NCBI GenBank assembly: GCA_963680875.1
Contig: OY804579.1
Coordinates: 57,239,718-57,303,717 of the forward strand
Source: Bathymodiolus brooksi
Taxonomy: Eukaryota > Mollusca > Bivalvia > Mytilida > Modiolidae
Length of the DNA stretch: 64,000 nt
Direction of reading: 5' to 3'
The stretch's first letter is position 1; every line of letters begins with the position of its first letter. The notes under the pieces were generated by a model. The model made no database searches. It was not told the origin of the DNA and worked only from the letters and a program-made list of their open reading frames with translations. This document shows, piece by piece, positions 44,494 to 56,199 of the stretch. The position numbers and the translations under genes were made by a program.

Positions 44494-45006
44494 ACGATGT
44501 TGGCTGTCCTGTCTAGGTCCTTTGGTTTTATTGCTCCCAAAAACTTTTTAATTCTTTTGCTTTCCAATCTCGATTTTGAGCGAACCTGATGAAGGTTATT
44601 CCAGATGCGCGTCGCTTTCACTAAATTTGATATCTACGTTTTTACTAAAGCAAGGAAACAAATCTCTTGTCACGCTGGCATTCCTACTGAATCGTTTCTA
44701 GACGATGGACGACACTTTTCCGTGGTGTTATACCGACTAGACGTTGTTGACGTCAGGTTATATAAACAGATGGATCCCAGTGGTGTTGTGTTTAGATCAT
44801 CTCTCCTTGCCGACGATGGAATGTCATTATTTTATAAATACATTTATTCGTCAATTACATGAATATAACAAATTCCTGCAACTACTTTTACTGTGTGATA
44901 TCCACGATAATTATTCATGCAAATATGATAATAAACAAAAATAAACGCTTAGATATCTAATTTAGTGCCCACGGCGCCTTTCTTGAATAACGCTGAAAGT
45001 AAGAAA
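44494..45006. other. Intergenic, dispersed repeat E pieces
   Basis: Contains 'GATGAAGGTTATTCCAGATG' with 'TTTGATATCTACGTTTTTAC' at about 44,588-44,644 and the reverse form at 44,945-44,990. Short open frames here look incidental. Confidence 0.4.
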
Positions 45007-46746
45007 CTAGAGGCTCAGCACTGAGCTGAGCCTGTGTCGCTCACCTTTCATTCTGCTCTGAGGAAACTTAATACAGAACCTTCCATAGCCTATAGGTGCT
45101 TCCCACCAAATTTCGGTTCGTTTTGGCAAAGCAGTTTCAGAGAAGAACATTTTTAGAAATCGACCAATCTAAAACAAGAATTGTCTGTGGCAGCCATATT
45201 TGTTAATGGATCAAAACGAAATGAGCAATCTCTATAGAGGACCTTCCCATAGATGCTTCTTACCATGTTTCATATCATTTGGCCAAGCAGTTTCAGAGGA
45301 AAAGCTGTTTTAGAAATCGAACAATAAGAAACAAGAATTGTCTACGACGGCCATGTTTGTTAATGAATCAAAACGGAATGAGCAATTCCCATAGAGGACC
45401 TTCCATAGATGCTTCATACCAAGTTTCGGTCTATTTGGCCAAGCTGTGTCAGAGAAGAAGATTTTTAGAAATTGACCATTCAGAAAAAAGAATTGTCTGT
45501 GGTGGCCATGTTTGTTAACAGATTGGGACAAAATGAGCAATCTTTATAAGAGGACTTTCCATAGATGCTTCCTACCAAGTTTCCGATCATTTCGCCATGT
45601 GGTTTCCGAGGAGAAGATTTTTAGAAATAGACCAATCAGAAACAAGAATCGCATGTGGCGGCCATGTTTATTAATGGAATTGGAACGAAATGAGTACTCT
45701 TTATAGAGGACCGCCCATAGATGCTTTCTACCAAGTTTCAGATCATTTGGCTGAGCGGTTTCAGAGGAGAAGAATTTTTAAAATCAGCCAATCAGAAACA
45801 AGAATCGCCTGTGGTGGCCATGTTTGTTAATGGATCGGGACGGAATGAGCAAATCTCTATAGAAGACCTTCCATAGATGCTTCCTACTAAGTTTCCGATC
45901 ATTTGGCCAAGCGGTTTCAGAGGAGAAGATTTTTAGAAATCGACCAATCAGAAATAAGAATTGCCTGTGGCGGCCATGTTTGTTAATGGATCAGAACGAA
46001 ATGAACACTCTTTATAGAGGACCGCCCATATATGCTTCCTACCAAGTTTGGGTTCATTTAGCCAAGCGGTTTCAGAAGAGAAGAATTTTTAAAATCAGCC
46101 AATCAGAAACAAGCGTCGCCTGTGGCGGCCATGTTCGGTAACGGATCGGGACGAAATGAGCAATCTTTATAGAGGACATTCCATAGATGGTTCCTACCAA
46201 GTTTCAGTTCATTTGGTTGAGGGGTTTTAGAGCCATATTTATCTGTAATTCAATTCAGAGATAACTGCATTTTGAATAGATACAAAATGTATCTATATTT
46301 GAACTAGAGTTATCTCCCTTTTAACAGAAAACATGATTTTTTAGATATCAATCAATCAGAAACAAGAATCGCCGGTGGCGGCCATGTTTGTTAACAGATC
46401 AAGATGAAATTAGCAAGCTTTATAGAGGATCTTCCATAGATGCTTCCTACCAAGTTTCGGTTCATTTGGCTAAGCGGTTTCAGAGGAGAAGATTTTTTAA
46501 AATAGGCCAATCAGAAACAAGAATTGCCTGTGGCGGCCATGTTTGTTAATGGATCGGAACAAAATGAGAAATCTTTATAGAGGACCTTCCATAGATGCTT
46601 CCTACCAAGTTTCAGTTCATATGGTTGAGCGGTTTCAGAGGAGAAGATTAAAATGTGAACAGTTAACCGACGACAGACGACAGACGACGGACGACGGACG
46701 CCAAGTGATGGCAAAAGCTCACGTTGCCTTTGGCAAGGTGAGCTAA
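45007..46746 (-). mobile_element. Helitron-like element with 156-bp core repeats
   Basis: Inverted relative to the window. The 3' end is CTAG (45007) preceded by a GGCTCAG/CTGAGCC hairpin. The 5' end at 46,746 has hairpin GCTCAC CTTGCC AAA GGCAA C GTGAGC and the conserved 'TTGCCATCACTTGGCGTCC'. Inside are about nine copies of a 156-bp unit marked by 'GGCGGCCATGTTTGTTAA' and 'CCATAGATGCTTCCTACC'. Confidence 0.75.
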
Positions 46747-46849
46747 AAATGGAAAGCCAAATAATTTTATTCTTGATATAAAAAAAACCCACTTGTTTTA
46801 GAAATATGCTGTAAGGACTACATTTCTAAACAAGTAAACAGCTAAAGAA

Positions 46850-47050
46850 TACCAGAAAACAGCTAAAGATTAACAGAAAACAGTTAAAGATTACCAGAAA
46901 ACAGCTAAAGATTACCAGAAAACAGCTAAAGATTAACAGAAAACAACTAAAGATTACCAGAAAACAGCTAAAGAATACCAGAAAACAGCTAAAGATTACC
47001 AGAAAACAGCTAAAGATTACCAGAAAACAGCTAAAAATTACCAGAAAACA
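46850..47050 (+). repeat. 21-bp minisatellite, ~10 copies
   Basis: The unit is 'ACAGCTAAAGATTACCAGAAA', with single-base variants (AATACC, ATTAAC). It abuts a copy of dispersed repeat D. The minus-strand seven-residue repeat reading is a by-product. Confidence 0.85.
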
Positions 47051-47760
47051 ATCAGGTAAAGTTTGAAGATACCAAAGAGGTAATAAGAAGCAGTAATTCG
47101 AAGAACAGACAATGCAATTACCATAAAACATAAGAAAAGGGACAACAAGGTAACAATGGTCTGTAAAAAATTACACAGAAAACGAACGATTGATCAACAT
47201 GAACCCCACTGAAAGACGGGGTGAACTCAGATGCTTCGGAAGGGTAAGTAATTCACCCCCACAAGTGGCACCCGTCAATCATCCAGTGGCAAGTCATGGA
47301 AGAGGAAAGGACTGGATTAGGATTTCGACAAAAGGAACATATCCGTTGTCATTTGTGACGCAGATATTCCGTAATGGTTAACCAAGTCATGATGATGACC
47401 GGAAGATTGACATCAATATAACTACTAGGAACTGCTGATTCAGTAGTGTACTTGTTAGCAGCAACCCTCTAACAATGAAATCATGATAGGAATCACAAGT
47501 TCTGGAATATCATATCAATTGAGAGAGATATAAATGTTAGAGTAAACCGAAGGGGCAACCAAGAATAGTCAATCTAGAGACACAGGCAATATTATGAACA
47601 AGACACAGATATATAAAACAGATGCACAACACAGAAACTTAAAAGACAAGCAGCGCGGATCACACAAAAAAACGGCGGTGAACCCATGTGCTAGCGAAAG
47701 GTAAGCATTTGCACCCCGGAGTTACTCATAGTAAAATCCGGTTTACTCCATATGCAGGTG
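47050..47760 (+). repeat. Dispersed repeat D, two copies
   Basis: Copy 1 (about 47,050-47,390): 'GATCAACATGAACCCCACTG', 'ACGGGGTGAACTCAGATGC', 'AAGTGGCACCCGTCAATC'. Copy 2 (about 47,540-47,760) is more diverged: 'GGTGAACCCATGTGCTAGCG'. It resembles a very common mytilid repeat that I recall carrying 'GTGGCACCCGTCGTG'. Confidence 0.6.
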
Positions 47761-48114
47761 CTGTTGGAATGTTGTGATATAGAAATGGAGAGTTCATAAT
47801 GGGTAAATTGATTTCATCTCTTTTGTCGTAAAGTTTCGTTTTTATACTATCATCTGAAATATTACCGGTTCTTGTGGAATAAGAAACATATCAAACGTTT
47901 AAACAAAATTGTGAAAACATTTTCTTAATCACATAATAAAAATAATTAACAATTAAACTGTGAACATATCTGTTGAACGTCTAGTCAGTGTAATATGTCC
48001 ACGTACACTTTCTGGAAGAGGGAATTTTGTTTTTGTTTCATAGAAGATGTTTGATTCGTCGTGTTTAAAAACTCGGTCATTGTTGTTCTGTGAAGCATTA
48101 CACAATTGTAATTA

Positions 48115-49185
48115 TCGTTCAATTACATCCTCTTCCCCTCAAGTCCAATTACAGCAACTTCCCCCATGTTAAATTACAACCACCTCCTCTCATGTCCAAT
48201 TACAGTAACTTCCCCCATGTTCAATTACAACATCTTCCTCTCATGTTCAATTACAACATCTTCCTCTCATGTTCAATTACAACAACTTTCTCTCATGTTC
48301 AATTACAACACCTTCCTCTCATGTTCAATTGCAACATCTTCCTCTCATGTTCAATTACAACAATTTCCTCTCATGTTCAATTACAACAACTTCGTCTCAT
48401 GTTCAAGTACAACATCTTCCTCTCATGCTCAATTACAACATCTTCCTCTCATGTTTAATTACAACAACTTCTTCTCACGTTTAACTACAACAACTTTCTC
48501 CCATGTTCAATTACAATAACTTCCTCTCATGTTCAATTACAACAACTTCCTCCCATGTTCAATTACAACCAGTTCATCTCATGTTCAATTACAACTTCCT
48601 CTCATGTTCAATTGCAACATCCTCCTCCCATGTTCATTTACCAAGTACTCGCATGATTCTTTTCAAGCACTTCCTGTCATGTTCATTTTCAAGCATTTCC
48701 TCACATGATCATTTGCAACCACTTTCGTTCAGATCATTTACAACAACCTCCTCTCATGTTCAATTACAATCACTTCCTCTCATGTTCAATTACAACCACT
48801 TCCTCTCATGTTCATTTACAACAACCTCCTCTCATGTTCAATTACAACTTCCTCTCATGTTCATTTACAACCACTTCCTCTCATGTTCATTTTCAATCAA
48901 GCACTTCTTCTCATGTTCAATTACAACCAGTTCCTCTCATGTCCATTTACAACCACTTCCGCTTATGTTCATTAACCACCACCTCCGCTCATGTTCATTT
49001 TCAAGCACTTGCTCTCATGTTCAATTACAGCCACTTCCTCTTATCTTCAATTACAAACAATTCCTCTCTTGTTCAGCTACAAGCATTTCATTTCATGATC
49101 TAATGACCACTCACAAGCATTTCATCTCTTGTTCATTGAGAAGCAATTCCTCCCATGTTCATTTACAAGCACGTCCTCTCATGTT
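48115..49185 (+). repeat. 26-bp minisatellite, ~40 copies
   Basis: The unit is 'TTCCTCTCATGTTCAATTAC' then AACAAC, with diverged units towards the right end (TTTCAAGCAC, TTTACAAC variants). All three plus frames show long open stretches because the unit rarely makes a stop; a real protein is not supported. Confidence 0.85.
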
Positions 49186-49499
49186 GAAATCGTTCGAGAA
49201 GAAGTCTTACTTACGAATTCAAAATTATTAAATGAATATAAAGATTTAAAACGTGAAAGGTTAATGTCTTTATCGCTTGAATAGTTGATATTTTCATTTA
49301 TAAATTTGGCATATGATACGTCTCTGCTATTCACACATCATCAAGGAGCAAGATCAACGACTGGTTGACTTGAAGTCAGAATAATGTATCAGAGTAGAGC
49401 GACAGCTTTATACATATGTAGACGTTGTTTTGTGGTGAACCAGCACTATAAGAAGAGTCTGGCGATACCAAAGGGGTAAACAGAATAATTCATAAATCA

Positions 49500-50460
49500 C
49501 AGACGGGCAGACAACACAATGGCTAAAAGAAGACGGACAGACAACACAATGGCTAAAAGAAGACGGGCAGACAACACAATCGCTAAAAGAAAAAAAGACG
49601 GGCAGACAACATAATGGCTAAAAGAAGACGGGCAGACAACACAATGGCTAAAAGAAGACGGACAGACAACACAATGGCTAAAAGAAAAAAAGACGGATAG
49701 ACAACACAATGGCTAAAAGAAGACGGGCAGACAACACAATGGCTAAAAGAAAAAAAGACGGATAGACAACACAATGGCTAAAAGAAGACGGGCAGACAAC
49801 ACAATGGCTAAAAGAAGACGGGCAGACAACACAATGGCTAAAAGAAGACGGGCAGACAACACAATGGCTAAAAGAAAAAAAGACGGGCAGACAACACAAT
49901 GGCTAAAAGAAGACGGGCAGACAACACAATGGCTAAAAGAACAAAAGACGGGCAGACAACACAATGGCTAAAAGAAGACGGGCAGACAACACAATCGCTA
50001 AAAGAAAAAAAGACGGGCAGACAACATAATGGCTAAAAGAAGACGGGCAGACAACACAATGGCTAAAAGAAGACGGACAGACAACACAATGGCTAAAAGA
50101 AAAAAAGACGGATAGACAACACAATGGCTAAAAGAAGACGGGCAGACAACACAATGGCTAAAAGAAGACGGGCAGACAACACAATGGCTAAAAGAAGACG
50201 GGCAGACAACACAATGGCTAAAAGAAAAAAAGACGGGCAGACAACACAATGGCTAAAAGAAGACGGGCAGACAACACAATGGCTAAAAGAACAAAAGACG
50301 GGCAGACAACACAATGGCTAAAAGCAAAAATAGACGGGCAGACAACACAATGGCTAAAGGAAGACGGGCAGACAACACAATGGCTAAAAGAAGAAAAGAC
50401 GGGCAGACAACACAATGGCTAAAAGAAAAAAAGACGGGCAGACAACACAATGGCTAACAG
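49500..50460 (+). repeat. 30/35-bp VNTR, left block
   Basis: The unit is 'GACGGGCAGACAACACAATG' then GCTAAAAGAA, with a 35-bp variant adding AAAAA. The order of variants recurs at an offset of 350 bp (for example 49,568-49,920 and 49,918-50,270), which shows a higher-order duplication. Confidence 0.88.
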
Positions 50461-50464
50461 AAAA

Positions 50465-51801
50465 CTAGAGACTCAGCACTGAGCTGAGCCTGTGTCGCTC
50501 ACCTTTCATTCTGCTCTGAGGAAACTTAACACAGAACATTCCATAGCCTATAGGTGCTCCCACCAAATTTCGGTTCGTGTTGGCCAAGCAGTTTCAGAGA
50601 AGAAGATTTTTAGAAATCGACCAATCTAAAACAAGAATTGCCTGTGACAGCCATGTTTGTTAATGGATCAAAACGAAATGAGCAATCTCTATAGAGGACC
50701 TTCCATAGATTCTTACCAAGTTTCATATCATTTGGCGTTTCAGAGGAAAAGCTGTTTTAGAAATCGAACAATAAGAAACAAGAATTACCTATGACGGCCA
50801 TGTTTGTTAACGGATCAAAACGGAATGAGCAATTCCCATAGAGGACCTTCCATAGATGCTTCCTACCAAGTTTCGGTCTATTTGGCCAAGCTGTGTCAGA
50901 GTAGGAGATTTTTAGAAATTGACCAATCAGAAAAAAGAATTGTCTGTGGCAGCCATGTTTGTTAACAGATTGGGACAAAATGAGCAATCTTTATAAGAGG
51001 ATTTTCCATAGATGCTTCCTACTAAGTTTCCGATCATTTGGCCATGCGGTTTCAGAGGAATTTTTAGAAATAGACCAATCAGAAACAAGAATCGCCTGTG
51101 GTGGCCACGTTTGTTAATGGATCGGGACAGAATGAGCAATCTTTATAGAGGACCTTCCATAGATGCTTCCTTCTAAGTTTTGGATCATTTGGCCAAGCGG
51201 TTACAGAAAAGAAGAATTTTTAAAATCAGCCAATCGGAAACAAGAGTCGCTTGTGGCGGCCATGTTTGTTAACGGATCGGGACGATATGAGCACTCTTTA
51301 TAGAGGGCCTTCCATAGATGCTTCCTACCAAGTTTCAGTTTATTTGGCTGAGGGATTTTAGAGGCATATTTATCTGTAATTCAATTCATAGTATCTATAT
51401 TTAAATTAGAGTTATTTCCCTTTCCACACAAAAACAGATTTTTTAAAAAGCATGCAATCATAAACATGAATTGCCTGTGGCGGCCATGTTTGTTAATGGA
51501 TCGGGATGACATTAGCAATCTGTATAGAGGACCTTCCATAGATGCTTCCTACCAAGTGTCGGTTCATTTGGCTAAGCGGTTTCAGAGGAGAAAATGTTTA
51601 AAAATAGGCCAATCAGAAACAAAAATTGCCTGTGGTGGCCATGTTTGTTAATGGATCGGGACAAAATGAGCAATCTTTATAGAGGACCTTCTATAGATGC
51701 TTCCTACCAAGTTTCAGTTCATATGGCTGAAGGGTTTCAGAGGAGAAGATTAAAATGTGAAAAGTTAACGGACGACGGACGACAAGTGATGGCAAAAGCT
51801 C
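50465..51801 (-). mobile_element. Helitron-like element inserted in the VNTR, 5' end cut
   Basis: 3' end CTAG at 50465 preceded (in element sense) by the GGCTCAG/CTGAGTC hairpin. The core resembles the element at 45,007-46,746. At the other end 'GGCAAAAGCTCA' runs directly into 'ACACAATGGCTAAG', so the 5' hairpin is missing. Confidence 0.72.
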
Positions 51802-52240
51802 AACACAATGGCTAAGCACAATGGCTAAAAGAAAAAAAGACGGACAGACAACACAATGGCTAAAAGAAGACGGGCAGACAACACAATGGTTAAAAGAAAA
51901 AAAACCGGACAGACAACACAATGGCTAAAAGAAAAAAAGACGGGCAGACAACACAATGACTAAAAGAAAAAAGACGGGCAGATAACACAATGGCTAAAAG
52001 AAAAAAAGACGGGCAGACAACACAATGGTTAAAAGAAAAAAAGACGGGCAGACAACACAATGGCTAAAAGGAAAAAAGACGGGCAGACAACACAATGGCT
52101 AAAAGAAAAAAAGACGGGCAGACAACACAGTGGTTAAAAGAAGACGGACAGACAACACAATGGCTAAAAGAAAAAAAGACGGGCAGACAACACAATGGCT
52201 AAAAGAAGACGGGCAGACAACACAATGGCTAAAAGAAAAA
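51800..52240 (+). repeat. 30/35-bp VNTR, right block
   Basis: Continuation of the same VNTR after the insertion, mostly the 35-bp form ('GAAAAAAAGACGGGCAGACA'), with variants GGTTAAAAG and GATAACAC. Confidence 0.85.
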
Positions 52241-52399
52241 AAGGACAAAAGGACAAACAACGATATACAAAACACAACACAGAAGACTAAAGATCGAGTA
52301 ACATGAACCCCACTAAAACCCGGGGTGAATACGTGTGCTCCTGTTCAAACGGTCAGCAGTTCCTGCTCTACTAGTGGCATCCGTCGTGTACCATAAAAA

Positions 52400-53775
52400 T
52401 CCAACTGAGTGCATTGGTCTAGTACAAAACAGATAACGTCATGATCTCATCAACTTTTTTTTCGCCATGATATAGATGACAATTACTCACTTGACGTTTA
52501 CTCACTTGATGGTAGCTTTCGTCCGAACGTGATTAACATTCCACTGGCATTGATACTTGGTATTCGAAGTACCCTTCTATTTAATGCTCACTGTAAGAAG
52601 TGTTTATGCTTTCCAAACTACTTAATGTAATTACTATATTTTAACAAAACAACCATCTATCAATACAAAAGCATCACCATTTCGTAGACAATATGAAAAA
52701 CACACTGCATTCGAGAACTGGGTACTGCCACTCCATTCCATCGCAACGACAATAAATAAGAGTAATAACAAAATTACCGAGCTCCGAACAATCTTACAAA
52801 GGGAAAGTCAAAACTCATAATTATATCAACAGACAAAATCAGTCAACAACCGGAAAACTGTGAAAACCGTAATGACCCTGACTTGGTACAGGCATTTCTA
52901 AAGAAATATTAGAAGTAAAACAATAAAAACGTAGATATTTTATTCAGTGCGCGACTTAGGAATAACCTACATCAGGTAAGCTCAATGTCAAAAGATTGGG
53001 AAGACAAACAATTTGGAAATCTTAGGGAGCAAGAATCAAAAGGCATAAACAAGATATTATATGTAAACATTCTCATCCAAATTGTAATTCAGTGAATGAA
53101 ACGTAGCCAGGGTCATCGTCATTACACATCATTTAAACACTGCGACGTTTCATTAGGTACCATACATAAATATAGTGCTGGGAACCAACCACATTCGTAC
53201 GAACTATGCTCGTTACCACTTTCTAAATTGTAGTCTGTGTCATAGATCCTTATGATAATTTAGATTAACCAACAGCAATTATTTGAAAATTTACCAGCAT
53301 ACACTTTCTGTACCTGTTTGGTTTAACAAAAACATCGAAAAGAAAGGTTCATTTTCAGTACACTACTTTTAAAACAAAGGTTTTGGGTGCTATCGATAAA
53401 AAAATAGATATCCAATTTAGCGCGCACGATGTGTTTCTAGAATAACCTTCACCTGATATGATGAAAGGCAAGAGCTTGGAAAACCAGATACTTTAAAGGA
53501 CTTTCGGAGAAAGAAAACAAAATGGCATGAAAGGAAATCCAAAATCATATAAGGTCACCTATACCAAAGGGAGAAGAAAATTAGTTTTAATAGCATTTGC
53601 ATTTTTTAGGAACTATAAATTTCAACAATATAGATATCTAATAAATCATATCAGTGCTGAAACACCGATTACAACCTTTCCAATATCCTTCATCATAAAA
53701 GAATATCATAAAACAGTTAAGGTTAAGATCCCATCACCCACATGATTAGTTAGCTCAATTGTTTTAATAAAGATT
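52400..53775. other. Intergenic, mixed repeat fragments
   Basis: A SINE B tail fragment at about 52,385-52,505 ('CGCCATGATATAGATGACAA'), then reverse pieces of dispersed repeat E at 52,890-52,985 and 53,385-53,755 ('GGAACTATAAATTTCAACAA', 'GTTTCTAGAATAACCTTCAC'). No gene recognised. Confidence 0.45.
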
Positions 53776-53896
53776 TGAAGATATCAAAGGAGTAATCAGA
53801 AAACGTAATTCGCAGAATTATAGACAATACAATGTCCAAACGAAAAAAGTGCAAAAAAATAAACAGTGGACGACAAAATACTACACATAAACGATT

Positions 53897-54337
53897 CATT
53901 CTCTATCCAGAGTTGTCGTTCCTGCTACGCTACACAACATCTCTGTCAACGCTCATTTTACAAGATTTTTGTAAAATTTAGAAATAGTAAAAAAAAATGT
54001 ACTTAAAATTGTTTTAATTATTGTAAATATCAATAAAGATGAAAATAAATCACTCATTTCAAATCAATTCTCTCTTAAAAATGATTTTCCTCCCATTTCT
54101 TGGAGAACTATTTTGCGGAGGTAAAAATTAAAAAGTTAAAAACGATCACAAATCATTTTTAAGAGAGAATTGATTTGAAATGAGTGATTTTTTTCATCTT
54201 TATTGATATTTACAATAATTAAAACAATTTTAAGTACATTTTTTTACTGTTTCTAAATTTTACAAAAATCTTGTAAAATGGGCATTGACAGAGATGGAGG
54301 GTAGCGTAGCAGGAACGACAACTCTGGATAGAGAATG
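53897..54337. mobile_element. MULE-like MITE with perfect 10-bp target duplication
   Basis: The ends CATTCTCTATCCAGAGTTGT and ACAACTCTGGATAGAGAATG are perfect complements. The arms run about 190 bp each (through 'TTTACAAGATTTTTGTAAAA' and 'GAGTGATTT'), leaving a ~60-bp loop. ATAAACGATT flanks both sides (53887-53896, 54338-54347). The host is a copy of dispersed repeat D, in which the uninterrupted phrase would read 'ATAAACGATTGAGC'. Confidence 0.9.
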
Positions 54338-54540
54338 ATAAACGATTGAGCCTATCGGCAAACCTAGGGTGAGTCCGCTTCTCTCCCTCAATACCTCGGC
54401 TGTAATACGGTATTTGATATGCGTCTACGCGTCACATTTCTTCGTCGGAAGACCGTATCACTTCAATCAAACATTGCGCACCGCGAATAAGTTCTAAAAT
54501 GGCGACAATAGATGAGTTTGCTTTGAAAAATATTGGTCTT

Positions 54541-54727
54541 TGATGAAGGTACGGAATCAGCCGACATTGCGACGAATGAAAATATATTATTATTGGACGA
54601 ATATTCGAAAGTGAAATTATTTTAATACCTCCTTCATTGAAGATTTCCGAAAGTAGTTCCAATGGGAGCTATCGTAATACGGACGAGGCACTCGTCGCAA
54701 CTTCGGTTGATTCCGTACCTTCATCAT
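54541..54727. mobile_element. Small MITE with ~37-bp inverted ends
   Basis: Left 'TGATGAAGGTACGGAATCAG' and right 'GATTCCGTACCTTCATCA' are inverse complements, continuing through TTGCGACGA. 187 bp in all. No clear target duplication seen. Confidence 0.65.
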
Positions 54728-56199
54728 GCCATCTGTGTCACATGATTCATATTTCCAAGATATGGTACTGATTTTTATATGCCTACTCCTTGCCCATTTC
54801 CTTTGAAAATTAAATACTATTCTCCATCAAAGGGCAAATTGTCCATGAATTATATTCTCCCTTGACAACTTTAATGAATGCCAATGACATATTGACTTAT
54901 TCTGCAAAGATTTACTATTACATGGTCTCCATCGTTGATTCTAAATTCTAATGATGGGGGGGTGGGGGGGGGGGGGGGGGGGGCTGAGTTATTTACTTCT
55001 CTTCGCTAAGTTTGCCTTTATATTTTCAATAACAACCTCCTGTTCATGTTAATCCGTATCACAACAATGTTTTCCTAGATCGTCCGCCACTATTTCGTTG
55101 TTTTTTTTTAACCTAGAACGGTTGATATTACGAAGAACTTCGAGAGAGCTCCGACCAAATGCACTCCGGTTACACTCCTCTAACACTTACTGGGGCCAAA
55201 AAGTCCATGTTAAATTATCTATGACACGCGAATAAAACCAGTACATTAAAAAACGATTCAAATGAAGGATATGTCGTTGTGGAATTTCCGACCGTTTCAG
55301 ATTCGGTGACAAAGAGTAAACGAAAAACCACTCTTATTCTACATAATAGCATTACTACTATTTGTGCCCCATCTAGCCCATTTATTCCTATATTCAACTG
55401 GGGCGGATTTGGAACATGGGCTACTGGAAACTTGGTCCTCTCTTTCGTATCTATCCTAATTAGCTTGAAATTAATCCAATAATGATACCATATACTCTAA
55501 CGTTCACTCCATATCATCATCTTTACCTTGCAATTGACAATGAGCACCGATTGAGATGTAAACAAGATGTCTTCAACTTTCCTATTGTAAACTTTCCATT
55601 AATTTGTAGCCACATTCCAGAACCACCTACATTCTTTTGATATTTTTGCTGCTGACGAGCCAATTGCTTACACAGGGATTTATGACACTGGCGTAAACTC
55701 TTCCTGCCTCTTTTACCTCATTGATGACATTTATTGGACTTCAAACATTACCACGAATAACATGGCGGGTGCCATATGTGGAAAAGGTCCTGCATTGCGT
55801 TTTGATGGTGTTTGTGTTGTTCAAATAGTTTTGTTCGCGTCTATTGTTTGTATGTTTGTCTTTTCCTTTGTTTTTCTTGCCACGTGTTTGTATTTCTATA
55901 TTTAGTCACTAATTATTCATCACCTCTAGGTATCTTCTGTGTTTCTTCACGGGAGAGAATGAGACGTGTTCAATTTTGCACGATATAGATAATCAAATAT
56001 ATTTGTTTGATAAAAAAAATATAATTATGTTTGTGCTTTGATGACAAAACGTATCTAAATCATTTTTTCTCTTAAAAATCACATCGTGCATTTGTGGTAG
56101 TTCTAAACCTATTTCATTGTATAATGAGACATATCGAATTCCGACTTAAGACAGACGGATTATGATTTTAATACAATTCTACTGGTTGATCTCATATTT
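54728..56199. other. Intergenic, no gene recognised
   Basis: Contains a G-run at 54,955-54,982 and, at about 55,700-55,910, a reverse-oriented piece of dispersed repeat D ('GTTGTTCAAATAGTTTTG', 'TTTGTATGTTTGTCTTTTCC'). Short open frames have no recognisable domains. Confidence 0.4.

Larger units (their letters stand above)
49440..52400 (+). repeat. Dispersed repeat D expanded by an internal 30/35-bp VNTR and split by a Helitron-like insertion
   Basis: Left remnant 'GATACCAAAGGGGTAAACAG' (49,465), right remnant 'ACATGAACCCCACTAAAACC' and 'GGCATCCGTCGTG' (52,290-52,385). Between them are VNTR blocks at 49,500-50,460 and 51,800-52,240, with a Helitron-like element at 50,465-51,801 in the middle. 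The VNTR unit matches the single copy seen in the unexpanded repeat at 43,330-43,380. Confidence 0.75.

Noticed and set aside
44605..44862. 85-codon open frame in the intergenic region
   Set aside because: It starts inside dispersed repeat E. No domain was recognised and the composition is not distinctive.
48090..49231. Overlapping open frames up to 242 codons rich in Ser, His and Asn
   Set aside because: A 26-bp minisatellite read in all three frames. The composition is explained by the repeat unit.
49497..50415. Regular 30-bp repeats that could suggest a CRISPR array, and Cys/Val-rich minus-strand frames
   Set aside because: Units are directly adjacent, without unique spacers, and the host is an animal genome. 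The frames follow from the VNTR unit.
55215..55482. Overlapping open frames with hydrophobic stretches, possible membrane protein
   Set aside because: Short, with no splice sites or start context that extend it, and no recognisable family.
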